A DNA stretch of 50,234 nt from a virus: positions 1-50,234 of the IMG/VR virus record IMGVR_UViG_3300042317_001400; one strand, written 5' to 3'. A program made the translations under genes and the position numbers. The notes under the pieces were generated by a model, which worked only from the letters and a program-made list of their open reading frames with translations, ran no database searches and was not told the origin of the DNA. Numbering within the stretch: the stretch's first letter is position 1; each line of letters begins with the position of its first letter. Below, piece after piece: positions 1 to 7,162 of this stretch.

Positions 1-98
1 GTTGTATGCGAGGTGCGCCCCTTCCACAGATCGCCCGGAAAGAAAAGTGCTGCTTGATGAGTGTTTGCAGCGCCAGCAGAGAGATTTGGTTGTTTCAT
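1..98 (-). CDS. Hypothetical early protein, N-terminal part only
   Basis: This reading frame starts at an ATG at 98 and stays open to the left edge, giving 32 complete codons (begins MKQPNLSAGAANTHQ). The start is chosen because a near-consensus promoter ends 8 nt upstream, which would make the transcript almost leaderless. The visible residues show no domain. It lies just downstream of uvsW on the same strand. Confidence 0.6.
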   Translation of the reverse strand, partial: MKQPNLSAGAANTHQAALFFPGDLWKGRTSHT

Positions 99-106
99 AG
101 ACGAGC

Positions 107-135
107 ACCTTAGCACCGAAGCGAGCGCCTGTCAA
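107..135 (-). promoter_or_regulatory. Sigma70-type promoter, nearly leaderless
   Basis: Read on the minus strand: TTGACA (135-130), 17 bp, TAAGGT (112-107), then 8 nt to the ATG at 98. The -10 is preceded by TGC. The uvsW stop codon TGA lies inside the -35 hexamer. Confidence 0.8.
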
Positions 136-1784
136 GTCTTAGGTATCAACATAATCGGCGCACTCTCGTCGTCATAATGTTGGGTATGTATCTTGTGTCC
201 GGACCGTCGCCAGTAGTTCAACGTTGAACCGGTTACGCGGTTCAAAGCGGCATGCTGGCTATCACGAGGCACGTGAATCACCCCGTAAGGCTTCCCGTTG
301 AACACGCGCATGACCCGCCCGGCCTGCTGCTCCAGCACCTGTTCGCCAGAGTCACCGTCCGCCTTGATCAGGTGGATGAGCTGCGGGATGTCAGTTCCCT
401 CGGACACTGTGGACGCCGTGGCCACCAGCCCGGCAAGCTTCCCGGCCTTGAAGTCATCCAGCTGCTCCACTCCGCCAACGTTCAGCTTGGCCTCTCGGCA
501 CAGGCGCAACATGCGTTCCAGATGTTTGCGGCGCTTGACCGTAATGATGAACGGCTGGTGCTTCCGGGCGGCAGCCGTGGCTACGCGCACCGCCCATCGA
601 TTGCGACGTGTGTTTGCGACGATGGCCATGTCGTGCCGCGTGTAGTATACGATGTTGGCTGAGTCCAACTCGATGCGGTCTGTGGAGTCTGCGTCTGCGT
701 AGACGCCGTACATATCTCGATCTACGACCCATCGCTCCGTGTTCTTGTTCCACTTCAGCATGAAGTCCGGAGCCTTGCCGTCGTCATCCAGTCCACGGTA
801 TACGCCATGCACCCATTCACCATTTTCCTTGTAGAGCACGGGCAGCATGTCCGTCACTGAACCAGCTAGCTCGTACTGATCGTACTCACCGTCCCATTGG
901 TGGTAGTGGTGGCAGATCACGTGAACCGGACAGGTGCGGAGGTCGGAACGTCCGGTCAGCACTGGTGGACCAAATACCTCCTCCAGCCGCATCTGATCGA
1001 GAATGTGATCCTTGCTAAAGAATGTTACCTTCCCACTCACCGCCCACAGGCGCTGCTTGGCCGTACAGGCAGCGATAATGCCCGTCCAGCGTTCTGAAGC
1101 GGAATGGTGGCTCTCGTCCAGGATCAGACAGTCAACCCGGCGAAGCGTAGCCCGAATTTCCTCGGAGTTGGCAAGCCGTTCACTTCCAGAAGCAGAGTCT
1201 GCTACGGCCACGTTGATTGGTTGAACGTCGCAATGGCCGTCGCCAATCAAGCCAATCCGCTGCCCGGTCCGCAGCTCCGCGCGTTCTGCCGTCTGATACA
1301 TTAGGTTCTTGCGCGGGACGATAATGAGGGCGCAAGTGGACTGCCCGGCAGCCTGCAAGCAGAGAATGGCATTTAGGAAAATTTCAGACTTTCCGGAACC
1401 GGTTTTGAACTCAAGGCACGCGATTCGGCGCTCCATGATCGCCTTGGCTGCCGCCACCTGCTGCACATCTAGTTCGGCCTCGATCAACAGCTGCTGGAAC
1501 GGCACTGGCTCTGCCATCGGGCGCTGGTCACATTCGAACATCATGTTGTTGCCCTCGGCGAACGTACGCAGCCTGGACAATAATCCATTCGCCACGGCGA
1601 ACCCGCTACCGTACGGCTTGCAAAACTTAACGAGTCCGTCCCAGTTCGCCAGTCGCGGGTTGCGCTTCTGCAGCATGCGCAACTGCGGGTGCTGAATGTA
1701 CAGTGCTGCCTCGATAGCCATACGCTCTACGACACTGCTGGGCGTTACCAAGTAATGTGTGTCGCTGAGAATAGTAGCTAACAT
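132..1784 (-). CDS. uvsW: UvsW-like SF2 DNA helicase
   Basis: A 550-residue superfamily 2 helicase. It has a P-loop FKTGSGKSE at 126-134, a DESH box at 223-226 and a QQAGRVMR motif VI at 486-493. The first ~60 residues include an NWDG segment typical of the UvsW N-terminal domain. In T4, UvsW drives branch migration and R-loop unwinding in recombination-dependent replication. It is somewhat longer than T4 UvsW, partly because of about 90 residues between the two RecA lobes (around 296-385) that I cannot assign. The start at 1784 overlaps the end of the upstream HNH gene by 7 bp. A shortened copy of its first 26 codons lies at 2500-2580. Confidence 0.85.
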   Translation of the reverse strand: MLATILSDTHYLVTPSSVVERMAIEAALYIQHPQLRMLQKRNPRLANWDGLVKFCKPYGSGFAVANGLLSRLRTFAEGNNMMFECDQRPMAEPVPFQQLLIEAELDVQQVAAAKAIMERRIACLEFKTGSGKSEIFLNAILCLQAAGQSTCALIIVPRKNLMYQTAERAELRTGQRIGLIGDGHCDVQPINVAVADSASGSERLANSEEIRATLRRVDCLILDESHHSASERWTGIIAACTAKQRLWAVSGKVTFFSKDHILDQMRLEEVFGPPVLTGRSDLRTCPVHVICHHYHQWDGEYDQYELAGSVTDMLPVLYKENGEWVHGVYRGLDDDGKAPDFMLKWNKNTERWVVDRDMYGVYADADSTDRIELDSANIVYYTRHDMAIVANTRRNRWAVRVATAAARKHQPFIITVKRRKHLERMLRLCREAKLNVGGVEQLDDFKAGKLAGLVATASTVSEGTDIPQLIHLIKADGDSGEQVLEQQAGRVMRVFNGKPYGVIHVPRDSQHAALNRVTGSTLNYWRRSGHKIHTQHYDDESAPIMLIPKT

Positions 1785-2497
1785 TGGCGACGATTAGGTG
1801 CCGTACAGTTGCAGTTCCAGCAAAGCAACCGGAATCCAGTCGGATAGTTGTGTCGCCGCAACCAACGACATATAAGTGGGACGGATACGACGGTTCGATG
1901 CTCCGCACCGTCTCCGCACGTGTGATCAATCGTCAAAAAGTGCGGGTAAGTTTCAGAGCATAACTCGCACTTGCCTCCGTACGCCACAATTGCCTGCTTC
2001 CGCAGTCTGGTGCGAGCATTGCGACAGTGTACCACCAGTTTTTGGCGACGCGACACGTCTGGTATCTCATCCGTGCGCAAGACATCATCAATTGTTACCG
2101 TACCAGACCTCCACTCCGCAACCGATGCAATGAGGTCTGGCACACGAGTGACGCCATAGTTGCAGTTAAAGCACAGCACACGAAATCCTGCTGGGTATCC
2201 GTGCTGCTGAAGCCACCGTGAAATACGCTGCCCGCCTAGTTGCCTTCGATGCGTTGCACCTCCCCCGTGTTCGTGGTCAATGCACAGCGTATCAACATTG
2301 GAGTTGCCGCAACAGGCGCACGCCCCGCCGTATTTGGTAATTGCATCTATCCGCAGCCGTCGTTTGTATCTTACGCCACTGCCGTTTTTATGCAACTTGT
2401 TATACTCCATCATGCATGCCGAGCACTGTCGGTGCTTTCGATAAAACTTGTCGTCTTCCTTGTCGATGAGACATTTGCTACATGTTTGCATGGTCAT
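1778..2497 (-). CDS. Double-HNH zinc-finger protein (probable homing endonuclease) 1
   Basis: This 239-residue protein has a leading zinc ribbon (CSKC near the N-terminus, CSAC about 22 residues on). Two copies of an HNH-like module follow. Each has the order YGG-C-x2-C, IDH with a nearby H, then RLLC-x2-C or RVLC-x2-C. This layout is common in free-standing phage HNH endonucleases. It sits directly between a 26-codon uvsW fragment (stop codon 2 nt before this ATG) and full-length uvsW (7-bp overlap), so it looks like an insertion into the 5' end of uvsW. A second ATG two codons in is possible. A clear paralogue lies at 9661-10491. Confidence 0.75.
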   Translation of the reverse strand: MTMQTCSKCLIDKEDDKFYRKHRQCSACMMEYNKLHKNGSGVRYKRRLRIDAITKYGGACACCGNSNVDTLCIDHEHGGGATHRRQLGGQRISRWLQQHGYPAGFRVLCFNCNYGVTRVPDLIASVAEWRSGTVTIDDVLRTDEIPDVSRRQKLVVHCRNARTRLRKQAIVAYGGKCELCSETYPHFLTIDHTCGDGAEHRTVVSVPLICRWLRRHNYPTGFRLLCWNCNCTAPNRRQC

Positions 2498-2499
2498 AA

Positions 2500-2580
2500 C
2501 TACTTCTCAATAGACATAGATTCGACAACGGAATCTGGTTCCACCAGGTAGTGTGTGTCGCTTAAGATGGTGGCTCGCAT
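2500..2580 (-). pseudogene. Duplicated 5' fragment of uvsW (26 codons)
   Basis: A 26-codon frame from ATG 2580 to TAG 2500-2502 matches the first 26 residues of UvsW at 20 positions, including the run ATILSDTHYLV. At the DNA level only short blocks are alike, so the copy is not recent. It ends just before the HNH start. It is either the original uvsW start cut off by the insertion or a leader peptide that keeps translation running into the HNH gene. Confidence 0.7.
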
Positions 2581-2646
2581 GATACTCGGTAACGGTTGTT
2601 GATGGAACGCCTGCACAAACCTCGCCCTTGACGGAAGAGTGCTAAC

Positions 2647-2916
2647 ATGCTTTCTTTTGGTATGATTAGCAACATCGCGTACCTGGACCTCAGCACACCT
2701 CGCAGGCGTCACCATAAGGCGTCTCATATCCAGCTTGCCGACCTGAAGCCGGGGCAGCATTACGCGCATGATCACTCAGGGTATCGGACGCCATTCACGG
2801 TGTGGATCGCGCAACTCCGGCAGCGTCTCGGGAAGAATTTTGTTGCTGAGAAGAAGAAGAGCTCCCGTCACACGTACTTTATCTCCGTCGAGGCGACGGC
2901 TAAGGCTGCGGCATAA
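2647..2916 (+). CDS. Small basic hypothetical protein
   Basis: This 89-residue protein is rich in Lys, Arg and His, with a basic tract RRRHH near residue 19 and EKKKSSR near residue 68. A segment around FTVWIAQLRQRLGK could form a DNA-contacting helix, but no family was recognised. GGAAGAG lies 7 nt upstream of the ATG at 2647; a second ATG at 2662 is an alternative. It is an isolated plus-strand gene between two minus-strand genes. Its first third overlaps open minus-strand sequence upstream of the uvsW fragment that I do not consider coding. Confidence 0.55.
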   Translation: MLSFGMISNIAYLDLSTPRRRHHKASHIQLADLKPGQHYAHDHSGYRTPFTVWIAQLRQRLGKNFVAEKKKSSRHTYFISVEATAKAAA

Positions 2917-2962
2917 TGTCGGGTGTGGGGTGCAACAGCCTCCCCGGCCCCAGCCAGTTGTG

Positions 2963-3979
2963 CTAGTGTGACAGCACACTTACATTAACCCCATTTGCTA
3001 GCTGGTGACGCAACCATAGGCTCACACTGAAGGCAGCAAGAATCGTGTTCCGATGCGGCATCTCCGTCGCTAGAATGGATGTACCAAAGTCATCCATGTA
3101 CCGCTGCAGCGCAGCCCATGAGCATCCTTGCGCAGGCCGCTCCGGGTTTGGCAGCAAACTCCGCCACCACTCATCAAGCGGGTTATTCGGGCTGCTGCCC
3201 CATGCTCCAGTATCACCTATCCGCAAGGTCATTGCGAGGTATATGGAAATGTCGAAAACCGTGTCCGCGCTTGGGTTAATGCCGTGGCGAATTGCTTCAT
3301 TACCGCGCGCCAGCTTGCCCACCAGATAAAAGTAGCAACCCGCAATGGCCGCTTTATCTGGTGGGCAGTCATGCGTTCCCGCCATCAGTGTTATTTGCCT
3401 GCCGATTTCTATCATATCTTCTCCGGCAGCGCCGTACACCATTGCCTTGGGGGCCGTTCGCTTAATGTCTGCTTCCACGGTTGCGCGCACCCACGTTGCA
3501 TAATCACTTGCCTCGGCAACAGCCTGCTCTGGAGCTGATCCAGCCCGATCTTGAAACACCAGCTGCATAGGCATTGGCACCTCAGCCAGCTGTGCCAGCG
3601 TCAGTAGGTACCCGGCACGTAATTCGTCGCCAGGTAACAACTCCCAGACCGGAATCTTAAGCATGTCGGCGACCATCACCTCCAACGTCGCCCCGCGCGA
3701 ACGATGCCATCCGGGCAGCAGCACGAAGGACTTGACCAAGGCGCATCGGCTAATACACCAGCGCAGATGCTCCTCCCACGGCGCTGCCGGATCAATGCCG
3801 GAATGCGATGTTGGGTTGATGGTGTACTGCGTGTTACCAGACAACAGTGCGGAAAGATACCCAGGCGCACCAATCAGCTGCTCGACCCGCAGAAACTCTG
3901 CCGCACCGAAGGCTGGCTGATTGGTGCAAGGTCCGCAAATGTACGTTGGAAGTGGTAGTTCGCGCAGTGGGTGCTTCAT
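2963..3979 (-). CDS. DUF4406-type nucleoside-deoxyribosyltransferase-like protein with extra C-terminal domain
   Basis: The first ~110 of 338 residues follow the DUF4406 / nucleoside 2-deoxyribosyltransferase-like pattern: YICGPCTNQPAF near the start, a proline-tryptophan turn (APWEEHLRWC), then LLPGWHRSRGATLEV, where the family has LPGWxxSxGAxxE. The last ~150 residues form a separate region with AADTVFDISIYLAM-like spacing (VFDISIYLAMTLR) reminiscent of nucleotide-modification-associated phage domains. The role is inferred to be in nucleotide metabolism. The start at 3979 is supported by a GCGTTCCT element 6 nt upstream; a frame open further upstream would run through the divergent promoter. 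Confidence 0.65.
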   Translation of the reverse strand: MKHPLRELPLPTYICGPCTNQPAFGAAEFLRVEQLIGAPGYLSALLSGNTQYTINPTSHSGIDPAAPWEEHLRWCISRCALVKSFVLLPGWHRSRGATLEVMVADMLKIPVWELLPGDELRAGYLLTLAQLAEVPMPMQLVFQDRAGSAPEQAVAEASDYATWVRATVEADIKRTAPKAMVYGAAGEDMIEIGRQITLMAGTHDCPPDKAAIAGCYFYLVGKLARGNEAIRHGINPSADTVFDISIYLAMTLRIGDTGAWGSSPNNPLDEWWRSLLPNPERPAQGCSWAALQRYMDDFGTSILATEMPHRNTILAAFSVSLWLRHQLANGVNVSVLSH

Positions 3980-3985
3980 GCAGAC

Positions 3986-3993
3986 AGGAACGC
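3986..3993 (-). promoter_or_regulatory. GCGTTCCT start-associated element
   Basis: GCGTTCCT ends 6 nt before ATG 3979, within TAGCGTTCCT. The same TAGCGTTCCT occurs before the gene starting at 27079. Confidence 0.55.
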
Positions 3994-3998
3994 TAGAC

Positions 3999-4027
3999 TT
4001 GACAGGCGTTCCTGAGTGTGTTATTGT
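3999..4027 (+). promoter_or_regulatory. Sigma70-type promoter, leaderless
   Basis: TTGACA (3999-4004), 17 bp, TATTGT (4022-4027), then 6 nt to ATG 4034. The predicted transcript begins at or next to the start codon. It overlaps the upstream side of the divergent gene ending its leader at 3993. Confidence 0.85.
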
Positions 4028-4033
4028 TCGACT

Positions 4034-4306
4034 ATGATTACTTTTGGACAGCACAAGTTTCCCAATCTTGCCACTGGCGAACAATGTGCGTGGGAGCCCA
4101 CCGTACGATTTGTCTGCCTCGACCGGCGAGTGATGATTGCGGCCCGCACACGCGTCGAGGGCAAATGGGCCGCATACTGCAAGAACGTTCCCGGCATGAA
4201 GCATGAGGTGGAGGTGGAGGTCGTGCTCGAGCACGGAACCAAGGTTTCAGAGGCTGTGGCGCGCGTGCTGTTCCCAGACTTCGAAGAAGTGCCGTACGCC
4301 AAGTAA
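4034..4306 (+). CDS. Hypothetical early protein
   Basis: A 90-residue protein beginning MITFGQHKFPNL. No family was recognised. It has a mixed basic and acidic character with a run of alternating Val and Glu around residues 58-66. The start is fixed by the leaderless promoter 6 nt upstream, although an ATG 18 nt earlier lies inside the promoter. It leads a short plus-strand operon with the next two genes, and the following ATG is 4 nt past its stop codon. Confidence 0.7.
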   Translation: MITFGQHKFPNLATGEQCAWEPTVRFVCLDRRVMIAARTRVEGKWAAYCKNVPGMKHEVEVEVVLEHGTKVSEAVARVLFPDFEEVPYAK

Positions 4307-4309
4307 CTC

Positions 4310-4519
4310 ATGATACCAGAACTATCTGCCATCACGCGGCTTGGAGCCGTCATCAAGCTGGAGCAACCTGCAGACGTTGCACATCACCTCGCCATCATCG
4401 CAGCCGGATTCGATGTGTTGCGCTCTCGTGGTGACATTAACACTGAGCGCCTAATACTGGCCAAAGAATCCATTAACTTTTTACAAACTGCATTTCCTAC
4501 AACACATGACCACCACTGA
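4310..4519 (+). CDS. Hypothetical small protein
   Basis: This 69-residue, mostly helical protein begins MIPELSAITRLG. No domain was recognised. It starts 3 nt after the previous stop codon, and its last 14 bp overlap the next gene, so translation is probably coupled along the three-gene plus-strand operon. Confidence 0.65.
   Translation: MIPELSAITRLGAVIKLEQPADVAHHLAIIAAGFDVLRSRGDINTERLILAKESINFLQTAFPTTHDHH
4493..4498 (+). promoter_or_regulatory. TTTCCT variant of the start-associated element
   Basis: GCATTTCCT, one base longer than the GCATTCCT element, ends 7 nt before ATG 4506. The leader then runs ACAACAC, similar to the CAA-rich leaders at 12905 and 46955. Confidence 0.35.
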
Positions 4520-5195
4520 ACCAACAACCGGCATCATCCTCCCTGACAACCCAAACCAGGTTTACCGCCTGACCAAGATCACAACCGCCTCCGGACAGGT
4601 GCTGCATCAAGGCGGTATCTTCACCCTGATCTTCACCGTCCCCAAAGGCTATGCCCTCTCGGAGGAAGAGGTGCGCATTGCATACGGTGTCACCCCGGCA
4701 GACTCGAAGAAGTTCAAACACTTCTCCATGGCGAACAAACAGGATCGCCTCATTCTGAAGCCTGTGGAGGGGGCCGTGGAAAACAAGCATATCCGTCACG
4801 GCAAGTGTTATGCTCTCTACGAGAGCTATCATGGGTTTCTGCGCCACCTTGGGGATGATAGCGAACCGATTGCCATGGCACCGGTTAAAACCACCCCGCC
4901 GCCGAGTACGGAGCCAACCACTTTCACCCCGTACACCAGCACCGAGAGCGTTGTCGCGATCATGGCGGTCGGCCAGCGCTGGAAAACCAGTATCCGACAT
5001 GGTACTTCTGATGAGGTTGTGCACATCCGCATTGGCACTATGAGTCCAGGAGGTGCAAACGGCGCTGGCACGTGCACCTGCGAGTACGGAGCCATGGTGC
5101 AGGGAGAACTTGCCTGGTGTCCGTCTGATCATCAAGTCACGTACAACGGGTTCGCACTTGTTATCGTGAATGGGAAGGGAGGGATGCTCTCGTGA
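4506..5195 (+). CDS. Hypothetical protein, probably truncated by a tandem duplication
   Basis: A 229-residue protein with a Thr/Pro-rich linker around residues 128-148 between two compact parts. The C-terminal part has clustered Cys (CTC) and a Trp-Cys pair. No family was recognised. It ends at a TGA lying at the junction of two exact 26-bp tandem copies (5164-5189 and 5190-5215). Because 26 is not a multiple of three, removing one copy would open the frame for about 38 more codons into the next gene. The C-terminus is therefore likely a recent truncation, or the duplication is an assembly error. Confidence 0.7.
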   Translation: MTTTEPTTGIILPDNPNQVYRLTKITTASGQVLHQGGIFTLIFTVPKGYALSEEEVRIAYGVTPADSKKFKHFSMANKQDRLILKPVEGAVENKHIRHGKCYALYESYHGFLRHLGDDSEPIAMAPVKTTPPPSTEPTTFTPYTSTESVVAIMAVGQRWKTSIRHGTSDEVVHIRIGTMSPGGANGAGTCTCEYGAMVQGELAWCPSDHQVTYNGFALVIVNGKGGMLS

Positions 5196-5215
5196 ATGGG
5201 AAGGGAGGGATGCTC
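5164..5215 (+). repeat. 26-bp perfect tandem duplication
   Basis: Two identical adjacent units (5164-5189, 5190-5215), each beginning TCGTGAATGGGAAGG. The junction creates the stop codon of the 4506 gene. Confidence 0.9.
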
Positions 5216-5300
5216 ACAGGAGCCCCGTCGCGAACCCGGAATCGTCGAGGGCCATCGGGGTCCCGGCAAGTAACAACCAACAAAGAAAGAACCAAACATT

Positions 5301-5864
5301 GTGGGATTAGACATGTACCTCAAGGCTGACTTTTACGTCAGCGGATGCGATCACTCGAAAGACGACGAGAAGGCGAAATACGCAGCCGTCCTGAAGGCTT
5401 TCGATCTCTCGCCGACAATCTGTGAATCGACACCATCGCTCACCGTGAGCGCGACGGTCGCCTACTGGCGCAAAGCCAACGCGATCCACAAATGGTTCGT
5501 GGACAACGTGCAGGATGGCGTGGATGAATGCCAGCCGTCCGACGTGAGTCGCAAACAACTGGAGGAGCTGGTGCGTCTCTGCAAGGAGGTGGTCTCCGGA
5601 AGCGAGCTAGTCCCGGCGAGGGTCCAGAATGGAACGCTCTACACGAAAGGAAAGGTGGAGCGATTGATGGAGGATGGGTTCGCCGTGAAAGACCCAACCG
5701 TCGCGATGGAGAAGCTGCCAACAACATCCGGCTTCTTCTTCGGAGGAATCCAGTATGACCACTGGTACTTCGATGATCTGAAGAGCACCATCACTCAGAT
5801 CGAAACGCTGCTGAATAATCCGAAGTTCGAACGCGCGGATTTCACGTATCGCGCAAGCTGGTAA
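5301..5864 (+). CDS. Phage protein of the MGLDMYL family
   Basis: This 187-residue protein begins MGLDMYLKADFY, a conserved opening of a family of phage and prophage proteins of unknown function. It continues with the family's YWRKANAIHKWFVDN segment around residues 52-66 and ends with a Phe/Gly-Tyr block and YFDDLKSTI. The start is a GTG at 5301 preceded by AAGAAAGAA. Composition looks somewhat more GC-rich at third positions than its neighbours, which could mean later acquisition. It is the last gene of the plus-strand cluster. Confidence 0.75.
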   Translation: MGLDMYLKADFYVSGCDHSKDDEKAKYAAVLKAFDLSPTICESTPSLTVSATVAYWRKANAIHKWFVDNVQDGVDECQPSDVSRKQLEELVRLCKEVVSGSELVPARVQNGTLYTKGKVERLMEDGFAVKDPTVAMEKLPTTSGFFFGGIQYDHWYFDDLKSTITQIETLLNNPKFERADFTYRASW

Positions 5865-6024
5865 CACAACCCTGAGCCCGGATGGGTCCAAGCCCCTTCC
5901 TGCAACCGACCCGGAGAAGTATACTGCATGGATCACAAGGCATAGGAAGAAGACAAGCGCACGGAACGCCCGGATGGGTGTAAGCTAGAACTTCGGCCTC
6001 GAGTGGTTACGGCATCCCGCGCTG
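5865..6024. other. Gene-free stretch between convergent genes with an imperfect direct repeat
   Basis: There is no convincing gene between the convergent ends of the 5301 gene and dam1. It contains two near-copies of a 17-bp sequence (GCCCGGATGGGT, two variable bases, AAGC) near 5876 and 5962. I see no clear terminator hairpin. Confidence 0.4.
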
Positions 6025-7059
6025 TCAGTCTGCTTGGGCTGTAGCAGTACCCTCGCGGAACCTCGCGTGATCTTCTTCCAACTCAGCCAGCAGTTCTGGA
6101 CTGAGCACCCCGCGCGCATCCGTCGTCCGGGTAATAGCGTCATCATCTTCCACTGCGCGTAGCCGCGCAAACTCAGCTTGCATCTCCGGTGAGAGGTCTG
6201 CAATAAGCTCACCCACTGAAGCGTACTTCTTGCCGGTCGCCTGCGCCTTCGTACGTGCCACTGGCCGCTTAAGGCCCGGAATGGTGCTGATGGGCCGTTC
6301 AATGGGCTTGGCATAGTCCTTTCCCTCGAGGATGAAGATGCACTCGTTTGTTCCGTCCGACCCCTTGCCCTCCCGGTGGCGGTTGACGGTATCCCCAAAG
6401 TTGTGGACAGCCACGAAGTCCTCCGGGGCGATGAACTCGGTCACGAAGACCACGTTATTCTGTGACAGCTGCCGCGCGAAGTTCCAGAAGCCGACGCTGT
6501 CAAAGGCTGCATTGGTTTGCCCGGTGCGATTGGCATATGGCGGGTCGAGGTAAAAGATACCACCCTTCATGTCGGCATACGCACTATACTCGCAGTGAAA
6601 CACGTCGCCTGGTCCGACCCCAGCCTGCTTCAGCATGGCTACACGCTTGGCCAGCAGGTTGCGCAGGTTCTTGGCGAAGTCAGTTTTCCCCTTGGGGTCT
6701 CGAGCATAGGTAGCGAAGAATTTGCCAGCGAAGGCCATACCGAAACCAACAGCTGCTGTCAACGGATCAGCTGGATCTCGCGCACCCTGCTTCAGCGCCG
6801 TGTACATCTCCTCGGTGATCACCTCCGGTGGCAGCCACCCATCAAGACATGCGTGCCACATGTTCACCAGTGCCAGGTTGTTATCACTCAGAACCAACTC
6901 CTGTGGTGCGTTGAGCGTGGTGGCGATAGCTGCAACCTGACATGCACTACCCATGGCTCCGCAGAACGGCTCGATGAACGGCTTTCCCTGCCCAAGATAA
7001 GGTTTGATGTAGCCCGCAATGATTGGACCTTGCCGGTGCTTTCCGCCGAGGTACCTCAT
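6025..7059 (-). CDS. dam: Dam-type N6-adenine DNA methyltransferase 1 with an SSB-like C-terminal tail
   Basis: A 344-residue class D12 methylase. It begins MRYLGGKHRQG, has an AdoMet-binding EPFCGAMGS motif near residue 31 and a catalytic DPPY motif near residue 172. It should methylate adenine in a short DNA target. Beyond the methylase core are about 80 extra residues. Their end carries VLSPELLAELEEDHARF, nearly identical to VLSPELLADLEEDRAKF at the N-terminus of the phage SSB (39711-41009). The start at 7059 has AAAAGGAG upstream and overlaps by 4 nt the stop of a 9-codon leader peptide. A paralogue without the tail lies at 8487-9209. Confidence 0.85.
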   Translation of the reverse strand: MRYLGGKHRQGPIIAGYIKPYLGQGKPFIEPFCGAMGSACQVAAIATTLNAPQELVLSDNNLALVNMWHACLDGWLPPEVITEEMYTALKQGARDPADPLTAAVGFGMAFAGKFFATYARDPKGKTDFAKNLRNLLAKRVAMLKQAGVGPGDVFHCEYSAYADMKGGIFYLDPPYANRTGQTNAAFDSVGFWNFARQLSQNNVVFVTEFIAPEDFVAVHNFGDTVNRHREGKGSDGTNECIFILEGKDYAKPIERPISTIPGLKRPVARTKAQATGKKYASVGELIADLSPEMQAEFARLRAVEDDDAITRTTDARGVLSPELLAELEEDHARFREGTATAQAD

Positions 7060-7085
7060 TGATGATCTCCTTTTAAGTGTGTCAT
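7056..7085 (-). CDS. Nine-residue leader peptide of dam1
   Basis: ATG at 7085 opens MTHLKGDHQ, and its TGA overlaps the dam1 ATG as ATGA. The ATG lies 6 nt after a GCATTCCT element, the same spacing as at full-length genes. The dam1 Shine-Dalgarno lies inside this mini-frame, which suggests translational coupling. Confidence 0.45.
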   Translation of the reverse strand: MTHLKGDHQ

Positions 7086-7091
7086 ACTTGA

Positions 7092-7099
7092 AGGAATGC
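7092..7099 (-). promoter_or_regulatory. GCATTCCT start-associated element
   Basis: Within TAGCATTCCT, it ends 6 nt before ATG 7085, the start of the dam1 leader peptide. Confidence 0.5.
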
Positions 7100-7127
7100 T
7101 AAACCGAGGAAAGTCCGCAGTCGCAAC

Positions 7128-7156
7128 TTGACATGCGTTTGCCGTTGTGTTATTGT
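7128..7156 (+). promoter_or_regulatory. Sigma70-type promoter, leaderless
   Basis: TTGACA (7128-7133), 17 bp, TATTGT (7151-7156), then 6 nt to ATG 7163. It drives the RNA ligase gene. Confidence 0.85.
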
Positions 7157-7162
7157 ACCAGC

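Noticed and set aside
2581-2775. Upstream extension of the uvsW fragment frame (to an ATG at 2775)
   Set aside because: Only the last 26 codons resemble UvsW; the rest overlaps the plus-strand gene at 2647-2916 and has no protein-like pattern.
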